Shown here in pieces: positions 1 to 8,393 of a stretch of 26,451 nucleotides of DNA; the first letter of the stretch is position 1, and each line of letters starts with the position of its first letter. The stretch lies in assembly GCA_011064865.1 (NCBI GenBank), contig JAAKFX010000006.1, forward strand, positions 1 through 26,451, read 5' to 3'. The position numbers and the translations under genes are program-made. The notes beneath the pieces were generated by a model that saw only the letters and a list, made by a program, of their open reading frames with translations, was not told the origin of the DNA and did not search any database. The DNA is from Candidatus Anoxychlamydiales bacterium. Its GTDB lineage: Bacteria > Chlamydiota > Chlamydiia > Chlamydiales > SM23-39.

Positions 1-98
1 TTGTGCACAAAGCAAAGAAACGCTAAAAAAGAAAGGAAAGGCAACTTTTAAAGTTGCTTAGTACTGGAAGCTCGCTCCTTTAGGGGCGAGTAGTTCAC
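1..98 (+). mobile_element. Right end of an IS200/IS605-type (tnpB) element, truncated by window start
   Basis: A stem-loop at 71-90 (CTCGCTCC, loop TTTA, GGGGCGAG, with one T-G wobble) is preceded by GGAAG and followed directly by TAGTTCAC at 91-98. A GC-rich hairpin with a TTTA loop next to a TTCAC-type terminus is the layout I know from right ends of IS200/IS605-family and IS1341-like tnpB elements, where it also forms the 3' end of the guide (omega/re) RNA. A perfect palindrome (GCAACTTT-T-AAAGTTGC, 41-57) lies just upstream. Two open frames run in from position 1, one ending at TAA 49-51 and one at TAG 59-61. Either could be the last residues of a TnpB, but neither is long enough to recognise. 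The element's left end and tnpB itself would lie outside the window. The call rests on the hairpin and terminus only. Confidence 0.5.
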
Positions 99-193
99 TA
101 ACTCAGTTTAGAATTTATTTGAAGTATTTATTCAAAAAAAAATTGAAATTCTTAAATAAAAAAGGCAATATTAAACAAAAAGAGGTTTATTTT

Positions 194-988
194 ATGAAAA
201 TTTTAATTAGATGCTTGTTTTTGATTGCTGCATTTAATTTATCTGCCCTTCAAAAAGTACAGATAGTGCCTGTAAATCCAACAAAGCAAGCTGAAAATGT
301 CAAAATATATATAGTCTATCCTGAAGAGAATCAAATCGATAAATCATCTGAAGTTTGGGTGCAACTTAGACTTCGAGGGTATCCCCTCGGTAATAGAACA
401 AATAATGATCGAGCAAAAGAGATTGCAAGCTCACAATTAGGTCAAAGTATTCATGTTGTTGTAGATAATAATGTTTATTTTGCAAGAACAGGACCTAGTT
501 TATCTCCTTTTGATGAAGAAGGAAATTTTTATGAAGCTATGTATAGATTCAAAATCCCATATTCTCTATCACAAGGGCAGCATTTTTTAAGAGTGTTTCC
601 TGCAAGATCGTATGGCGAGAGCTTAAAAGAGATAGGAAGTTTTGCCGCAACTACTTTTTATGTGCAAAACAAAAGAAAAAATAAAGAGATGAATCTATCA
701 ATGCCATATATAACATATAATGAGCCTTCAGGTTTTTTGAACTTAAAAGAAAAAGAACCCGTTTTATTAGATTTTTATGTCACAAATGCAGCTCTATCTG
801 AAGATGGCTATAGCGTAAGAGTTTCTATTGATAAAAAAGTTAAAAGAAAACTTACAAAATGGGTTCCATATTATATCTATGGACTGAAAAAAGGAAAACA
901 TACTATCAGATTGGAACTGCTCGATAAAGATATGAAAAAAGCACCTGGCTATTTTAACGATACTACAAGAAGCTTTACGATCTCTTAA
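194..988 (+). CDS. Exported protein of unknown function, beta-rich
   Basis: A 264-residue protein. An in-frame TTG at 119 would add 25 Lys/Asn-rich residues, but the ATG at 194 has AGAGG at 181-185 at proper spacing and immediately starts a signal peptide (MKILIRCLFLIAAFNLSA, likely cleavage after Ala18), so I use 194. No lipobox is seen, so the product is probably periplasmic or outer-membrane associated. The mature part is hydrophilic and rich in alternating beta-strand patterns. Its second half has phrases of the kind found in Ig/Fn3-like beta sandwiches (a G-x-H-x-L-R run near the middle, and KKGKHTIRLEL near the C-terminus). I do not recognise a family. The MFS gene follows after 27 bp on the same strand, so the two may be co-transcribed. 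Real gene, unknown role. Confidence 0.75.
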   Translation: MKILIRCLFLIAAFNLSALQKVQIVPVNPTKQAENVKIYIVYPEENQIDKSSEVWVQLRLRGYPLGNRTNNDRAKEIASSQLGQSIHVVVDNNVYFARTGPSLSPFDEEGNFYEAMYRFKIPYSLSQGQHFLRVFPARSYGESLKEIGSFAATTFYVQNKRKNKEMNLSMPYITYNEPSGFLNLKEKEPVLLDFYVTNAALSEDGYSVRVSIDKKVKRKLTKWVPYYIYGLKKGKHTIRLELLDKDMKKAPGYFNDTTRSFTIS

Positions 989-1015
989 AATCTTTTGCTA
1001 TAAACTGGTAAGTGA

Positions 1016-2539
1016 ATGCTACTTAAGCTAACAGAGAAACAAAGAAGATGGCTCGGGTTTATATCCGTAGCATCGTGCATTGCTCTTATCTTCACAGATC
1101 AATCTATTCTGCCTGTTGCAATTCCAACTATTCAAAAAGATCTTTTAGCTACTTCTTTTCAAGGGCAATGGATGATTAACTCTTATCTGCTTTCAATGGC
1201 TGTTTTTATTTTAGCTGCTGGAAAATTGTCAGGTATTATTGGATATAGAAGAATTTTTCTTCTAGGTCTTACCATCTTTTTATTCGCATCACTTTTTTGT
1301 GCAATTTCTATAAATAGTATTTGGTTAATCTCATTTAGATTTATTCAAGGTATCGGCGCTGCTATGATGATTCCCTCGTCTTATACTATTTTGTTAGATC
1401 TTTTCCCTGCTAATAGAAGAGGGCTCGCTGTCGGTATTAATACAGCTGTTGGATCATTTTTTTTATCTTTAGCTCCATATATAGGCGGTTTACTCACTCA
1501 GTATCTTAGTTGGAGATGGGTCTTTTGGATAAATATCCCAATTTGTTTTATCGGACAGATATTTGGGATTTTAGCAATAGGAAAATCTGAGACTACAAAT
1601 GATAAATTTGATTTTAAAGGTTTTTTTCTATTCTCTTTAGCCATGATCTCTATTATTTTAGCTTTTATGCAAGCTAAAATTTGGGGTTGGTTCTCTCCTG
1701 CAATTATAATGCTTTTTATAATATCCATTATCTTTTTTTTGTTTTTTCTAGCTATTACCAAAAAATCAAAATATCCATACATCGACTTTTCTTTGTTTAA
1801 GTATAAAATATTTTCTTCTGTCAGCTTAATTATATTTCTGCAAATGCTAACCACAGGTATAACCATTTTTTGGGCAATCTATTTTCAGTATCTTTTTGGA
1901 TTTTCTCCTGCAAAAGCCGGATTTGTTATGTTAATTGTCTCTATCCCAATAATAGTTATGGCGCCTATCGGTGGGATTTTAATGGATAAATACTCTGTAA
2001 AAGTTCCAACAATAATAGGGCTTGCGCTAACTTTATTTTCATTTATCTGGTTTGTTATATTTTTTCATACAGGATCGATTTTAATGCTGCTCCCATCTTT
2101 ATTAACCCTCGGTTGGGGTATGACTTTTAGTTTAACTCCAACATCTGCAGCTGGCATTACTTCAGTTCCCAATAATATGAGAGGAATGGCAGCTGGCATG
2201 TTCGGAACTTTTAGAAATGTTGGTAGATCCATTGGTTTTGCAATCGTTGGCGCTATTTTATTAAATGGTGAACATCTGTTTTTTTCAAAAGATCTTCAAA
2301 AGAGTTCTCTAACCGATTCCTTAGATCCAAATGCTTTCGATGGTCTTTTAGCTAAAGCTCCAAAAGCAATAGATATATTCGATAAATTATCTAAAAATGC
2401 TCAAGAAATTGTGAAAAGTAGCTATATAGCTGCAACTACAAAAGCATTTATAATAGCGAATGTTTTTGCGGCCTTTTTAGCTTTCATATCTTTGATTTGG
2501 GTAATAATAAGATTGAAAAAAACAAAAGTTAAAAAATAA
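1016..2539 (+). CDS. MFS transporter, DHA2 (EmrB/QacA) drug-exporter type
   Basis: A 507-residue inner-membrane protein with about 14 hydrophobic helices, the size and helix count of the 14-TM DHA2 drug:H+ antiporters (EmrB, QacA). Visible family marks are the opening helix with the D-x-x-I/L-x-x-x-A-x-P pattern (TDQSILPVAIPTIQKDL), the W-x-x-x-x-Y-x-L segment, motif A after TM2 (GKLSGIIGYRRIF), the R-x-x-Q-G-x-G-A stretch in TM4 and a motif-C-like TM5 ending in GGLLTQYLSWRWVFWINIP. The family exports amphipathic drugs, bile salts or metabolites using the proton gradient; the substrate here is not predictable. No EmrA-like membrane-fusion partner lies nearby, so it probably acts alone across the inner membrane. 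The stop lies 18 bp from the convergent gene's stop. Confidence 0.88.
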   Translation: MLLKLTEKQRRWLGFISVASCIALIFTDQSILPVAIPTIQKDLLATSFQGQWMINSYLLSMAVFILAAGKLSGIIGYRRIFLLGLTIFLFASLFCAISINSIWLISFRFIQGIGAAMMIPSSYTILLDLFPANRRGLAVGINTAVGSFFLSLAPYIGGLLTQYLSWRWVFWINIPICFIGQIFGILAIGKSETTNDKFDFKGFFLFSLAMISIILAFMQAKIWGWFSPAIIMLFIISIIFFLFFLAITKKSKYPYIDFSLFKYKIFSSVSLIIFLQMLTTGITIFWAIYFQYLFGFSPAKAGFVMLIVSIPIIVMAPIGGILMDKYSVKVPTIIGLALTLFSFIWFVIFFHTGSILMLLPSLLTLGWGMTFSLTPTSAAGITSVPNNMRGMAAGMFGTFRNVGRSIGFAIVGAILLNGEHLFFSKDLQKSSLTDSLDPNAFDGLLAKAPKAIDIFDKLSKNAQEIVKSSYIAATTKAFIIANVFAAFLAFISLIWVIIRLKKTKVKK

Positions 2540-2557
2540 AGAGTTGCTGAAGCTGTT

Positions 2558-4645
2558 TTATTGTTTTTCAACAGCTGAGTTTATAGCTTCAAGAAGTCTG
2601 TTTTTCTTCTTCTCTAAACTAGATAATAGTATGTAGCCAAGAGTTTTTTGATCATTTTTATCTAATGAAGAGGAGATAATTTCAAAAGATTTAAATTTTA
2701 ACTTATTTACAGCTAAAATAATGTTATCTTTGAGTTGAGATACATTTGTTTTTATCATAACAAAATAGTATTTGCCATCTTCAGATGAATTGATAGTATA
2801 TTCATTTTTATCTAGAGGTTTTTTTGTTATATCTATAAACATTAAAAAGAATTTTTTGAAAACTGTAGCATCTAAAATACTTTGCATTATCCCAGGTCTT
2901 ATTGAGTAGAAAAATTCTTCTAATAAAAATTCATATGATTTTTTTAGATTAGATAACATCTTTTTTAATGATTCTAATGCTTCACATTGTTTTATTAAGA
3001 GACCTCCATTAAAATCTCTAAATTTACCTATTACATTTGTTAGTTCTAAACATAATGTTTGTCTCCCTTTTCTCAAATCTAATGAATAATCTCTTCTTAA
3101 AAAAGGATATTTATTCATTGAAACTCTAAAAATATTTGCCTCTTTTGGATATTTTTTCTTCAGCATTCCTACAGTTTTAGCCTCTTCTAAGCTAAATTTT
3201 AAAAAGGTATTTGAATATGTGAAAAGCTCTTTTAAAGATTTTTCATTTTTCTTTATCAATCTTAGTAAAATTACTGTAAATGAAATGTCTTTAGATGTTT
3301 GTTTAGAAAAAGAGATCATAACTTGTGGGATGTCTTTTACGTAATTTAACTGTTTTGTTAACACTATAATGTTTCTCAAAATCTCTTCTTCATTTCTAGG
3401 TAAAAATATAGGATTCATTAAATTTTTCATCTTCGATGTAAAAGCTTCCGGCAATCTTTGTTTCAAATCATTTATCTCTTCTATAGAAAAACGGCTCTTT
3501 TGAGATTCAATTTCTAAATAAAAAGATAAAATTTTGTCTTCTCTATGATCTACAATATATGAGCTTTCATCAAATTTAAAATTTTTGATAATTTGTGATA
3601 TCGCTTCCAAAATATAGCTTTTCTCAAAATATTCATTCTCCTTTAAAATATTCATCACTATTAAAATTCCTAAAACACTTTTTTTTGAATTTGTTTTTAG
3701 AAGTTTTATTTTTACAATTCTTTTGTTTTGAGGCAAATGAGAGCTTATTTGTTTTATTGATTTTTTAAAAAGATATTGAAGAGCTATTATTCGAGATACT
3801 AACTTCGGATCTCTCGTTGTTGTGAACTTTTCTTTGAAAATTAATGAGGTATTATGCAAAGAATCAAAAATATCTCTATCAAAAATTTTTGGCCTTTTGT
3901 ACATCAATAGAGCTAGGTTTTCTTTAATCTCATTTATTTTTTTTTCTTCAGATAGTTTGAAAAATATATTCTCTCTTTGATCAAAATCATTTATCTCATT
4001 TCTGTTTTTCATAACTAAAGAAGAAATGTTTTGTTCAATATTTGAAGATTGCTTTTCATCTCTCAGCTCGTTTAATGAATTTATATCTTTTGTATGCTTA
4101 ACAGACATAATAATGAGTTTCATCTCATTTATGAAAAATGTTAAGTTTTTTTTGAGAATTAACAACTCTTTTTCAGATCCAATAGTTATAAAATATTCAG
4201 ATAAATAATAACTTTTTTGATCAAAATGTTTAAATTTGAATCTAATTGATCTATGTCCATTTATATCTAATAGCTTGCCAGGAACGAGCCATCTTGTGAG
4301 CTTATCTGTTATAAATCTAGAAATCTCATTTGTTAAATCCGATGTGCAAAATACAGAAAATGCAAAACAAAAAGGTGTAGCAGTAGCAAATGAGCTATTA
4401 GTAATCAAAGGAAGAGAATCTTCCATTTTCAAAAAAACGTTTCTAATATCTTCTCTATCTTTTGCTTTGTGTAGTTCTAAAAGTGTATTTTCCGAGAGAA
4501 TTGATTTTAATAGAGCGTGAATAGAGCTCATAAAACTATCAAAATTAGCTCTGTAATTTATTGGATAAGGAAATATAGGTTCAATCTCAAAAGGATTAAA
4601 TTCTATTTTGTCAGATGTTTTTATAAATTTTGTTTCAACATTCAT
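2558..4645 (-). CDS. Large protein of unknown function, coupled to the OppA-like gene
   Basis: A 695-residue protein without signal peptide or clear membrane span, rich in Lys, Glu, Leu and Ile and probably mostly helical. It is likely cytoplasmic or secreted by a leaderless route. Its ATG (4645-4643) overlaps the TGA of the OppA-like gene (4644-4642), so it is the second gene of a translationally coupled pair. No recognised catalytic motif is visible. Features seen include a hydrophobic patch with two Cys near residues 92-100 (CFAFSVFC), a Lys/Glu/Asn-rich middle, and a segment around residue 530 with RKGRQTLCLELTNVIGKFRDFNGG. Size and style fit the long, poorly characterised proteins common in chlamydial genomes, but I cannot name a family. 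The coupling suggests co-production with the peptide-binding lipoprotein, not a proven shared function. Confidence 0.75.
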   Translation of the reverse strand: MNVETKFIKTSDKIEFNPFEIEPIFPYPINYRANFDSFMSSIHALLKSILSENTLLELHKAKDREDIRNVFLKMEDSLPLITNSSFATATPFCFAFSVFCTSDLTNEISRFITDKLTRWLVPGKLLDINGHRSIRFKFKHFDQKSYYLSEYFITIGSEKELLILKKNLTFFINEMKLIIMSVKHTKDINSLNELRDEKQSSNIEQNISSLVMKNRNEINDFDQRENIFFKLSEEKKINEIKENLALLMYKRPKIFDRDIFDSLHNTSLIFKEKFTTTRDPKLVSRIIALQYLFKKSIKQISSHLPQNKRIVKIKLLKTNSKKSVLGILIVMNILKENEYFEKSYILEAISQIIKNFKFDESSYIVDHREDKILSFYLEIESQKSRFSIEEINDLKQRLPEAFTSKMKNLMNPIFLPRNEEEILRNIIVLTKQLNYVKDIPQVMISFSKQTSKDISFTVILLRLIKKNEKSLKELFTYSNTFLKFSLEEAKTVGMLKKKYPKEANIFRVSMNKYPFLRRDYSLDLRKGRQTLCLELTNVIGKFRDFNGGLLIKQCEALESLKKMLSNLKKSYEFLLEEFFYSIRPGIMQSILDATVFKKFFLMFIDITKKPLDKNEYTINSSEDGKYYFVMIKTNVSQLKDNIILAVNKLKFKSFEIISSSLDKNDQKTLGYILLSSLEKKKNRLLEAINSAVEKQ

Positions 4646-6219
4646 AGATTTTCCCTATCTAGTATTGTGGTTTCATCAAATAAAAGATCGCCAACTATAT
4701 TAGTATAAATTCCTTTAACATAGTGTTTTTTTAACATCGTATAATTATAAAAATATAAAGGCGCTATTGGCATATCATCTAAAAGCATAGACTCCGCTAG
4801 CTCAATTAATCTAAATCTTTTCTCTGGATTAAACTCTCTTTTTGCAATATCCAGTATTTGAGAGAATTTTTCATCTTCCCAATTAGAATAGTTTTTGGGA
4901 TGATTTTTATATTTAAATCTTTCAAAAATATTTAACGGATCATTATATCTAACAATTAATCTAGCTAAAGCAAATTGAAAATCTCTTTGGTTTAATCTAG
5001 TTAGATGAGTTTTGTCTTCTAATTGACTTAACCCTACCTTTATATCAAAAGCTTTTTGCCACATCTGTTTTAAAGCTTCAGCCTCTTTTTTATGCACTAT
5101 ATATGATCCAAAAGAAAATGAAATTTTTAGCTCATCTTTTCCAATATCTAGCTCTTTTAAAGCTTCATCAAAATGTTTTTTCGCTAAATCTATTCTATTA
5201 TTTAAAATAAGTGTTTTATTTCGATCTTCTAAAAAAATTGGGGGAATACATCTATTAGCAATAGGTTCATTTAGCTGTGTTATATTTGCAACAATAGCCT
5301 CTCTATCAACTGCTAAAGAAAAAGCCTTTCTTAAATTTTTATTATTAAATGGATATTTCTCTGTATTAAAACATAAAAAACTAAAGCCTCCAATTGGCAC
5401 AATATTTGCATCTTCTCTTTTATTTACTTTAGCTAAAGTTTCTATTGTCAAAGGAGATAAAAATGAACTTATAAAATCTACATCTCCATTTTCATACATC
5501 TGAAAAGCGGTATCTTCGTTCGATATTACATTAATATATAAAGCGTCCAAATTAATTTTATCCTTATCGTAGAAGTAAGGGTTTTTTTCTAAAATAAGCT
5601 GATTGTTTTTATCCCATTTTTTAATTTTAAATGGCCCAGAGCTCACAAAATTATTTGCTATATCAGCGCTCTTTTTATTTGCACCCTCTTGCATTGGAAA
5701 ATATGTGCAAAAAGATGTTAAAAATAAAAAATATGGATTCGGATTTTCAAGCTCTACTATCAATGTATTTTTATTTTTAGCTGTTATCTTTACTTCTTCA
5801 ATATCAATCTTTCCACTTTTTGCGGCTTCAGCGTTCTTAATAGGATATAATAGCTCTGCGTACATCGCTGGAAACTTTGGATCTAATATTTTTTTCCACG
5901 ATCTTTCAAAATCATTCGCTGTTATTTTTTGTCCATTAGACCAAAATGCCTTTCTTAAATGAAATGTATACGTTTTTTTATCATTAGATACTTCATATGA
6001 TTTACATATCGCATTTGTAAGCGCGCCTGTAGAGGAATAGTGCATCAAACCTCTATACAACATAAATAAAACTTGCGAGGAGATGTAATCACCAGCTCTT
6101 CTCGTATCAAGACTTGATACATCTGAATAAATACGAGTTCTCAGTGTTTTTTGAGATATCGGTTTTTTCTCACAAGCTGTAAGAAGAAATATCATTAAAA
6201 TAAAAAAAATGCGCTTCAT
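4642..6219 (-). CDS. oppA: OppA-like peptide-binding lipoprotein (SBP_bac_5 family)
   Basis: A 525-residue extracytoplasmic solute-binding protein of the oligopeptide ABC transporter type (family 5). A lipoprotein signal peptide ends in the lipobox L-T-A-C (Cys16), so the mature protein should be anchored to a membrane in the periplasm. Family marks visible in order are the N-terminal SSLDTRRAGD-type segment, the block YTFHLRKAFWSNGQKITANDFERSW (typical F-x-L-R-x-x-x-W-S-D/N-G-x-x-x-T-A-x-D-F), then SGPFKIKKWDKNNQLILEKNPYF, and DREAIVANI in the second lobe. Length matches OppA. In the family it captures peptides for import by OppBCDF, but no permease or ATPase genes are nearby, as often happens with scattered chlamydial oppA copies. 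Its stop overlaps the start of the next gene. The Shine-Dalgarno is poor. Confidence 0.9.
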   Translation of the reverse strand: MKRIFFILMIFLLTACEKKPISQKTLRTRIYSDVSSLDTRRAGDYISSQVLFMLYRGLMHYSSTGALTNAICKSYEVSNDKKTYTFHLRKAFWSNGQKITANDFERSWKKILDPKFPAMYAELLYPIKNAEAAKSGKIDIEEVKITAKNKNTLIVELENPNPYFLFLTSFCTYFPMQEGANKKSADIANNFVSSGPFKIKKWDKNNQLILEKNPYFYDKDKINLDALYINVISNEDTAFQMYENGDVDFISSFLSPLTIETLAKVNKREDANIVPIGGFSFLCFNTEKYPFNNKNLRKAFSLAVDREAIVANITQLNEPIANRCIPPIFLEDRNKTLILNNRIDLAKKHFDEALKELDIGKDELKISFSFGSYIVHKKEAEALKQMWQKAFDIKVGLSQLEDKTHLTRLNQRDFQFALARLIVRYNDPLNIFERFKYKNHPKNYSNWEDEKFSQILDIAKREFNPEKRFRLIELAESMLLDDMPIAPLYFYNYTMLKKHYVKGIYTNIVGDLLFDETTILDRENL

Positions 6220-6315
6220 GAAAAAAAAACTTCATTGAGTTAACTAGTTCGTATAGAGCTTTTTTAAATTAATTTAAAGTAAAATTTACATTTTCTTTAA
6301 AAAAGTAACGATTTT

Positions 6316-6861
6316 TTAGGTTTTTGAACAACAACAAAATATGCTTCTCCAAATAGACTTAGTCTCAATATCTGTATCTGTCAAAGAGCTTCTCGTTGTC
6401 CCAGATAAAAGAATAGCTGTTTCTGATAGTAAACTTGTATTTTGTCTGATAAAATTTGTTAAACAATCTTCTAAAATACGCTCGAAGATTTTTTGTATTT
6501 TTGTATTTTTTAATTCTAGATTGAATATTTCATTTTCATATTTTTTGTCTGGTTCTTCTAGAGCAAATTTAAATTCTTGAAAATTATCTGCGTGAAAAGA
6601 TATGCAAGTAAAATCTCTTTCCCATTCTACTCTAGTATCTCTTTTCATACTTCGAATTGAACGATCATCAACCTGACAATAATAGTCTTTTTTGAAGTTT
6701 TGAGAATACTTACTCCCTTTTATCAAAGTTACAGTATAAATTTTTATACAATTACTTAAATGAACTTCCCATTTAGATATGATACCATAATATACACCGA
6801 CGCTACCAGGAAATATCTTTGCAGATTTTATATAACTAACAGTAGTTGTTAAAACAGACAT
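6316..6861 (-). CDS. Small unknown protein with Cys-rich C-terminus (family member A)
   Basis: A 181-residue protein with no signal peptide. The N-terminal ~100 residues are beta-rich and share with the next upstream gene the pattern S-K-W-x-x-x-L-S followed by K-x-Y-x-V-T-L-x-x-G (here SKWEVHLSN, then KIYTVTLIKG). A helical segment follows (about 115-150). Instead of a membrane helix, the protein ends in F-C-C-C-S-K-T, three adjacent cysteines at the very C-terminus, which could be acylated or metal-binding (inference). It is 54 bp downstream of 6916-7467 on the same strand, probably one transcript. The start ATG has only an AGAAGAG purine stretch as ribosome site. Function unknown; a secreted host-interacting protein is possible but untested. 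Confidence 0.65.
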   Translation of the reverse strand: MSVLTTTVSYIKSAKIFPGSVGVYYGIISKWEVHLSNCIKIYTVTLIKGSKYSQNFKKDYYCQVDDRSIRSMKRDTRVEWERDFTCISFHADNFQEFKFALEEPDKKYENEIFNLELKNTKIQKIFERILEDCLTNFIRQNTSLLSETAILLSGTTRSSLTDTDIETKSIWRSIFCCCSKT

Positions 6862-6915
6862 TTTGAGCTCTTCTTTGCTATTTTCATAAAACTATTTTGC
6901 AGACAACAAAATATG

Positions 6916-7467
6916 TTACTTAGATACTTCAGTACCAATTATTGCTGTAGCAAATGCAATGATTATGCCAAACATCATCACTAAAGTGCAAGAAGGAGAT
7001 GTAACTCTATTTTTTAATGCTATAGCTCTTTTTTGAAACCCTCTTTGAGATTGTTCTTCTAAACTTTTTATAGATTTAGTAAGAGCTCCTATTTGTCCTT
7101 CTAAACTTTTTGTATAATTAATAAGGTTGGTTATTTTCGCCATTTGGGTGAAATACTCTTTTACAGTGAAATTTACATTTGTACTTCTATTTAATTCTAA
7201 AAGTAATTTTGTTGAATCTATATAATAGAGTATTTTTTTTTCAGATATGATAGCAATAGCACCTGTTGCTTTAGCTAATTCTTGTTCTGTCTTGCCATCG
7301 ATTACTTGAATTATTCTTCCTTCATATAGTGTTACAAAATACAATTTTTGAGAACCATCTGAGAGGCGAGCGAACCATTTAGAGGCTGTGATTTTTATAG
7401 TTTGTTTATCTATTTTTACATCTGTCTCAATCAAATAATGAGGTTGAATTAATGTTATTGAACTCAT
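6916..7467 (-). CDS. Small unknown protein with coiled coil and C-terminal membrane anchor (family member B)
   Basis: A 183-residue protein without signal peptide. Order of parts: a beta-rich domain at about 1-105 with ASKWFARLSDG and KLYFVTLYEG; a helical coiled-coil-like stretch at about 110-150 (LEGQIGALTKSIKSLEEQ); and a C-terminal hydrophobic helix at about 158-178 with a short tail (TEVSK). That is a tail-anchored topology, with the N-terminal domain facing the cytoplasm or host cytosol. The beta-strand series closed by a helix is reminiscent of small PH-like folds, but this is only an impression. It is the first gene of a two-gene minus-strand unit and is divergent from the YvlD pair. 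No known family recognised. Confidence 0.7.
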   Translation of the reverse strand: MSSITLIQPHYLIETDVKIDKQTIKITASKWFARLSDGSQKLYFVTLYEGRIIQVIDGKTEQELAKATGAIAIISEKKILYYIDSTKLLLELNRSTNVNFTVKEYFTQMAKITNLINYTKSLEGQIGALTKSIKSLEEQSQRGFQKRAIALKNRVTSPSCTLVMMFGIIIAFATAIIGTEVSK

Positions 7468-7584
7468 TGTTTATCCATAATTTTTTTGAAATAATCACAA
7501 ATTATACCAAAATATTTCTAAATTAAAAAGCTATTCATTTGAATATAAACAAAGCCTATATTTTAATTTTAAATTAGTGCTAGT

Positions 7585-7613
7585 TTGCAATATTTAAAAA
7601 AAATTGTTATAAA
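7585..7613 (+). promoter_or_regulatory. Sigma-70-type promoter for the YvlD-like pair
   Basis: TTGCAA (7585-7590), a 17-bp spacer, then TATAAA (7608-7613), placed 18 bp before the ATG at 7632. A GGG ribosome site lies at 7623-7625. The leader is very short. Matched to the consensus by eye. Confidence 0.45.
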
Positions 7614-7631
7614 TCAAAAAAAGGGTGTTTT

Positions 7632-8030
7632 ATGACTTATTTCAAAAGCTTAGTTATTAATTTTTTAACTGTTTTTTTTGTGAATCATGTTATTCCAAAT
7701 GTTGAGATAGACTACTATTCCAAACTTCCTCATATCGGAGGAGATCTCATCTTTGCTTTCTCAGTGGGTTTTTTAAACTCTTTGATCTATCCAGCGATTA
7801 TTCTTTTTAAAATAAAACCATCCCACTTGAAAGTGGGGCTTGCTAGTTTTATTATCAGCTTCGCTGCTTATTCAATAGTAAATATTTTGCCGGTCGGTGT
7901 GAAAATAACTACTGCAGGCGCTTATATTTGGACAGCTTTAATAGTCTGGTTTATCTCTTATTTAACTAATCATTTAGAGCTTAGACGTTATCTGAAAGAA
8001 CAAGAGAAAAAAAATGAGGAGAACAAATGA
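7632..8030 (+). CDS. YvlD/PF04020-type membrane protein, copy 1
   Basis: A 132-residue integral membrane protein with about four hydrophobic helices, matching the small YvlD/PF04020 family (often labelled 'phage holin family 4 superfamily IV', although most members are chromosomal and of unknown role). Family-like points are the N-terminal helix with N-F-L, the loop with P-x-V-x-I, the G-F-L-N-S-L-I-x-P segment, and a C-terminal charged tail here ending in Lys/Glu/Asn repeats. It is clearly homologous to the next gene, with identical order of the motifs MTY-[FL]-[KR]-SL, FFV, GxD-[IL]-x-F, GFLNS-[LI] and TN-[HY]-LEL. Its stop codon overlaps the start of copy 2 (ATGA at 8027-8030). Role probably in the cell envelope; not specific. 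Confidence 0.8.
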   Translation: MTYFKSLVINFLTVFFVNHVIPNVEIDYYSKLPHIGGDLIFAFSVGFLNSLIYPAIILFKIKPSHLKVGLASFIISFAAYSIVNILPVGVKITTAGAYIWTALIVWFISYLTNHLELRRYLKEQEKKNEENK

Positions 8031-8392
8031 CATATCTAAGATCGCTATTTTTAAACTTTTTAATAGTTTTTTTCGTAGCTCGAGTAATGCCCGGTATACA
8101 TATAAAATTTTATGAAAATGTTCCTAATATTGGAGCTGATATTTTATTTTCAGCAGCCCTAGGATTTTTAAACTCTATTATTGTACCTACTTTAGTTGCT
8201 ATGGAAGTGAAAATCACCAATCTTAAAATTGCAATTATCGGATTTTTGATTAGCTATATCTCTTTTATAATTATTAGCATTGTAGATTTTGGGATCACCG
8301 CAAATATCTTAGGGATTTTAATTGGAGGAAGCTTGGTTTGGATATTTAGCTTCTTTACAAATTATTTAGAGCTAAAACATCTAAAAAAATAA
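8027..8392 (+). CDS. YvlD/PF04020-type membrane protein, copy 2
   Basis: A 121-residue, four-helix membrane protein, a diverged tandem duplicate of 7632-8030 that starts inside its stop codon (ATGA), so translation is very likely coupled and roughly equal. Shared positions include MTYLRSL, N-F-L-x-V-F-F-V, N-I-G-A-D, G-F-L-N-S-I-I-x-P and TNYLELKHL. It lacks the Lys/Glu tail of copy 1. The pairing suggests the two products could form a hetero-oligomer in the inner membrane (inference). No lysis genes are nearby, so a holin role is not supported. Confidence 0.8.
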   Translation: MTYLRSLFLNFLIVFFVARVMPGIHIKFYENVPNIGADILFSAALGFLNSIIVPTLVAMEVKITNLKIAIIGFLISYISFIIISIVDFGITANILGILIGGSLVWIFSFFTNYLELKHLKK

Positions 8393-8393
8393 C

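Noticed and set aside
119..193. N-terminal extension of the exported protein from the TTG at 119
   Set aside because: It would bury the signal peptide behind 25 Lys/Asn-rich residues; the ATG at 194 has a good ribosome site.
2551..2576. Inverted repeat AGCTGTT/AACAGCT between the convergent stops of the MFS gene and the 695-aa gene
   Set aside because: Only 7 bp with a 12-nt loop and no T-run on either side; too weak to call a terminator.
6278..6306. AT-rich inverted repeat TTTAAAG...CTTTAAA between the 181-aa gene and oppA
   Set aside because: Base composition alone makes such repeats frequent here; no GC pairs to form a stable stem.
7632..8392. Holin/prophage interpretation of the two small membrane proteins
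   Set aside because: No endolysin, spanin, integrase or other phage genes nearby; the family is mostly chromosomal with unknown role.
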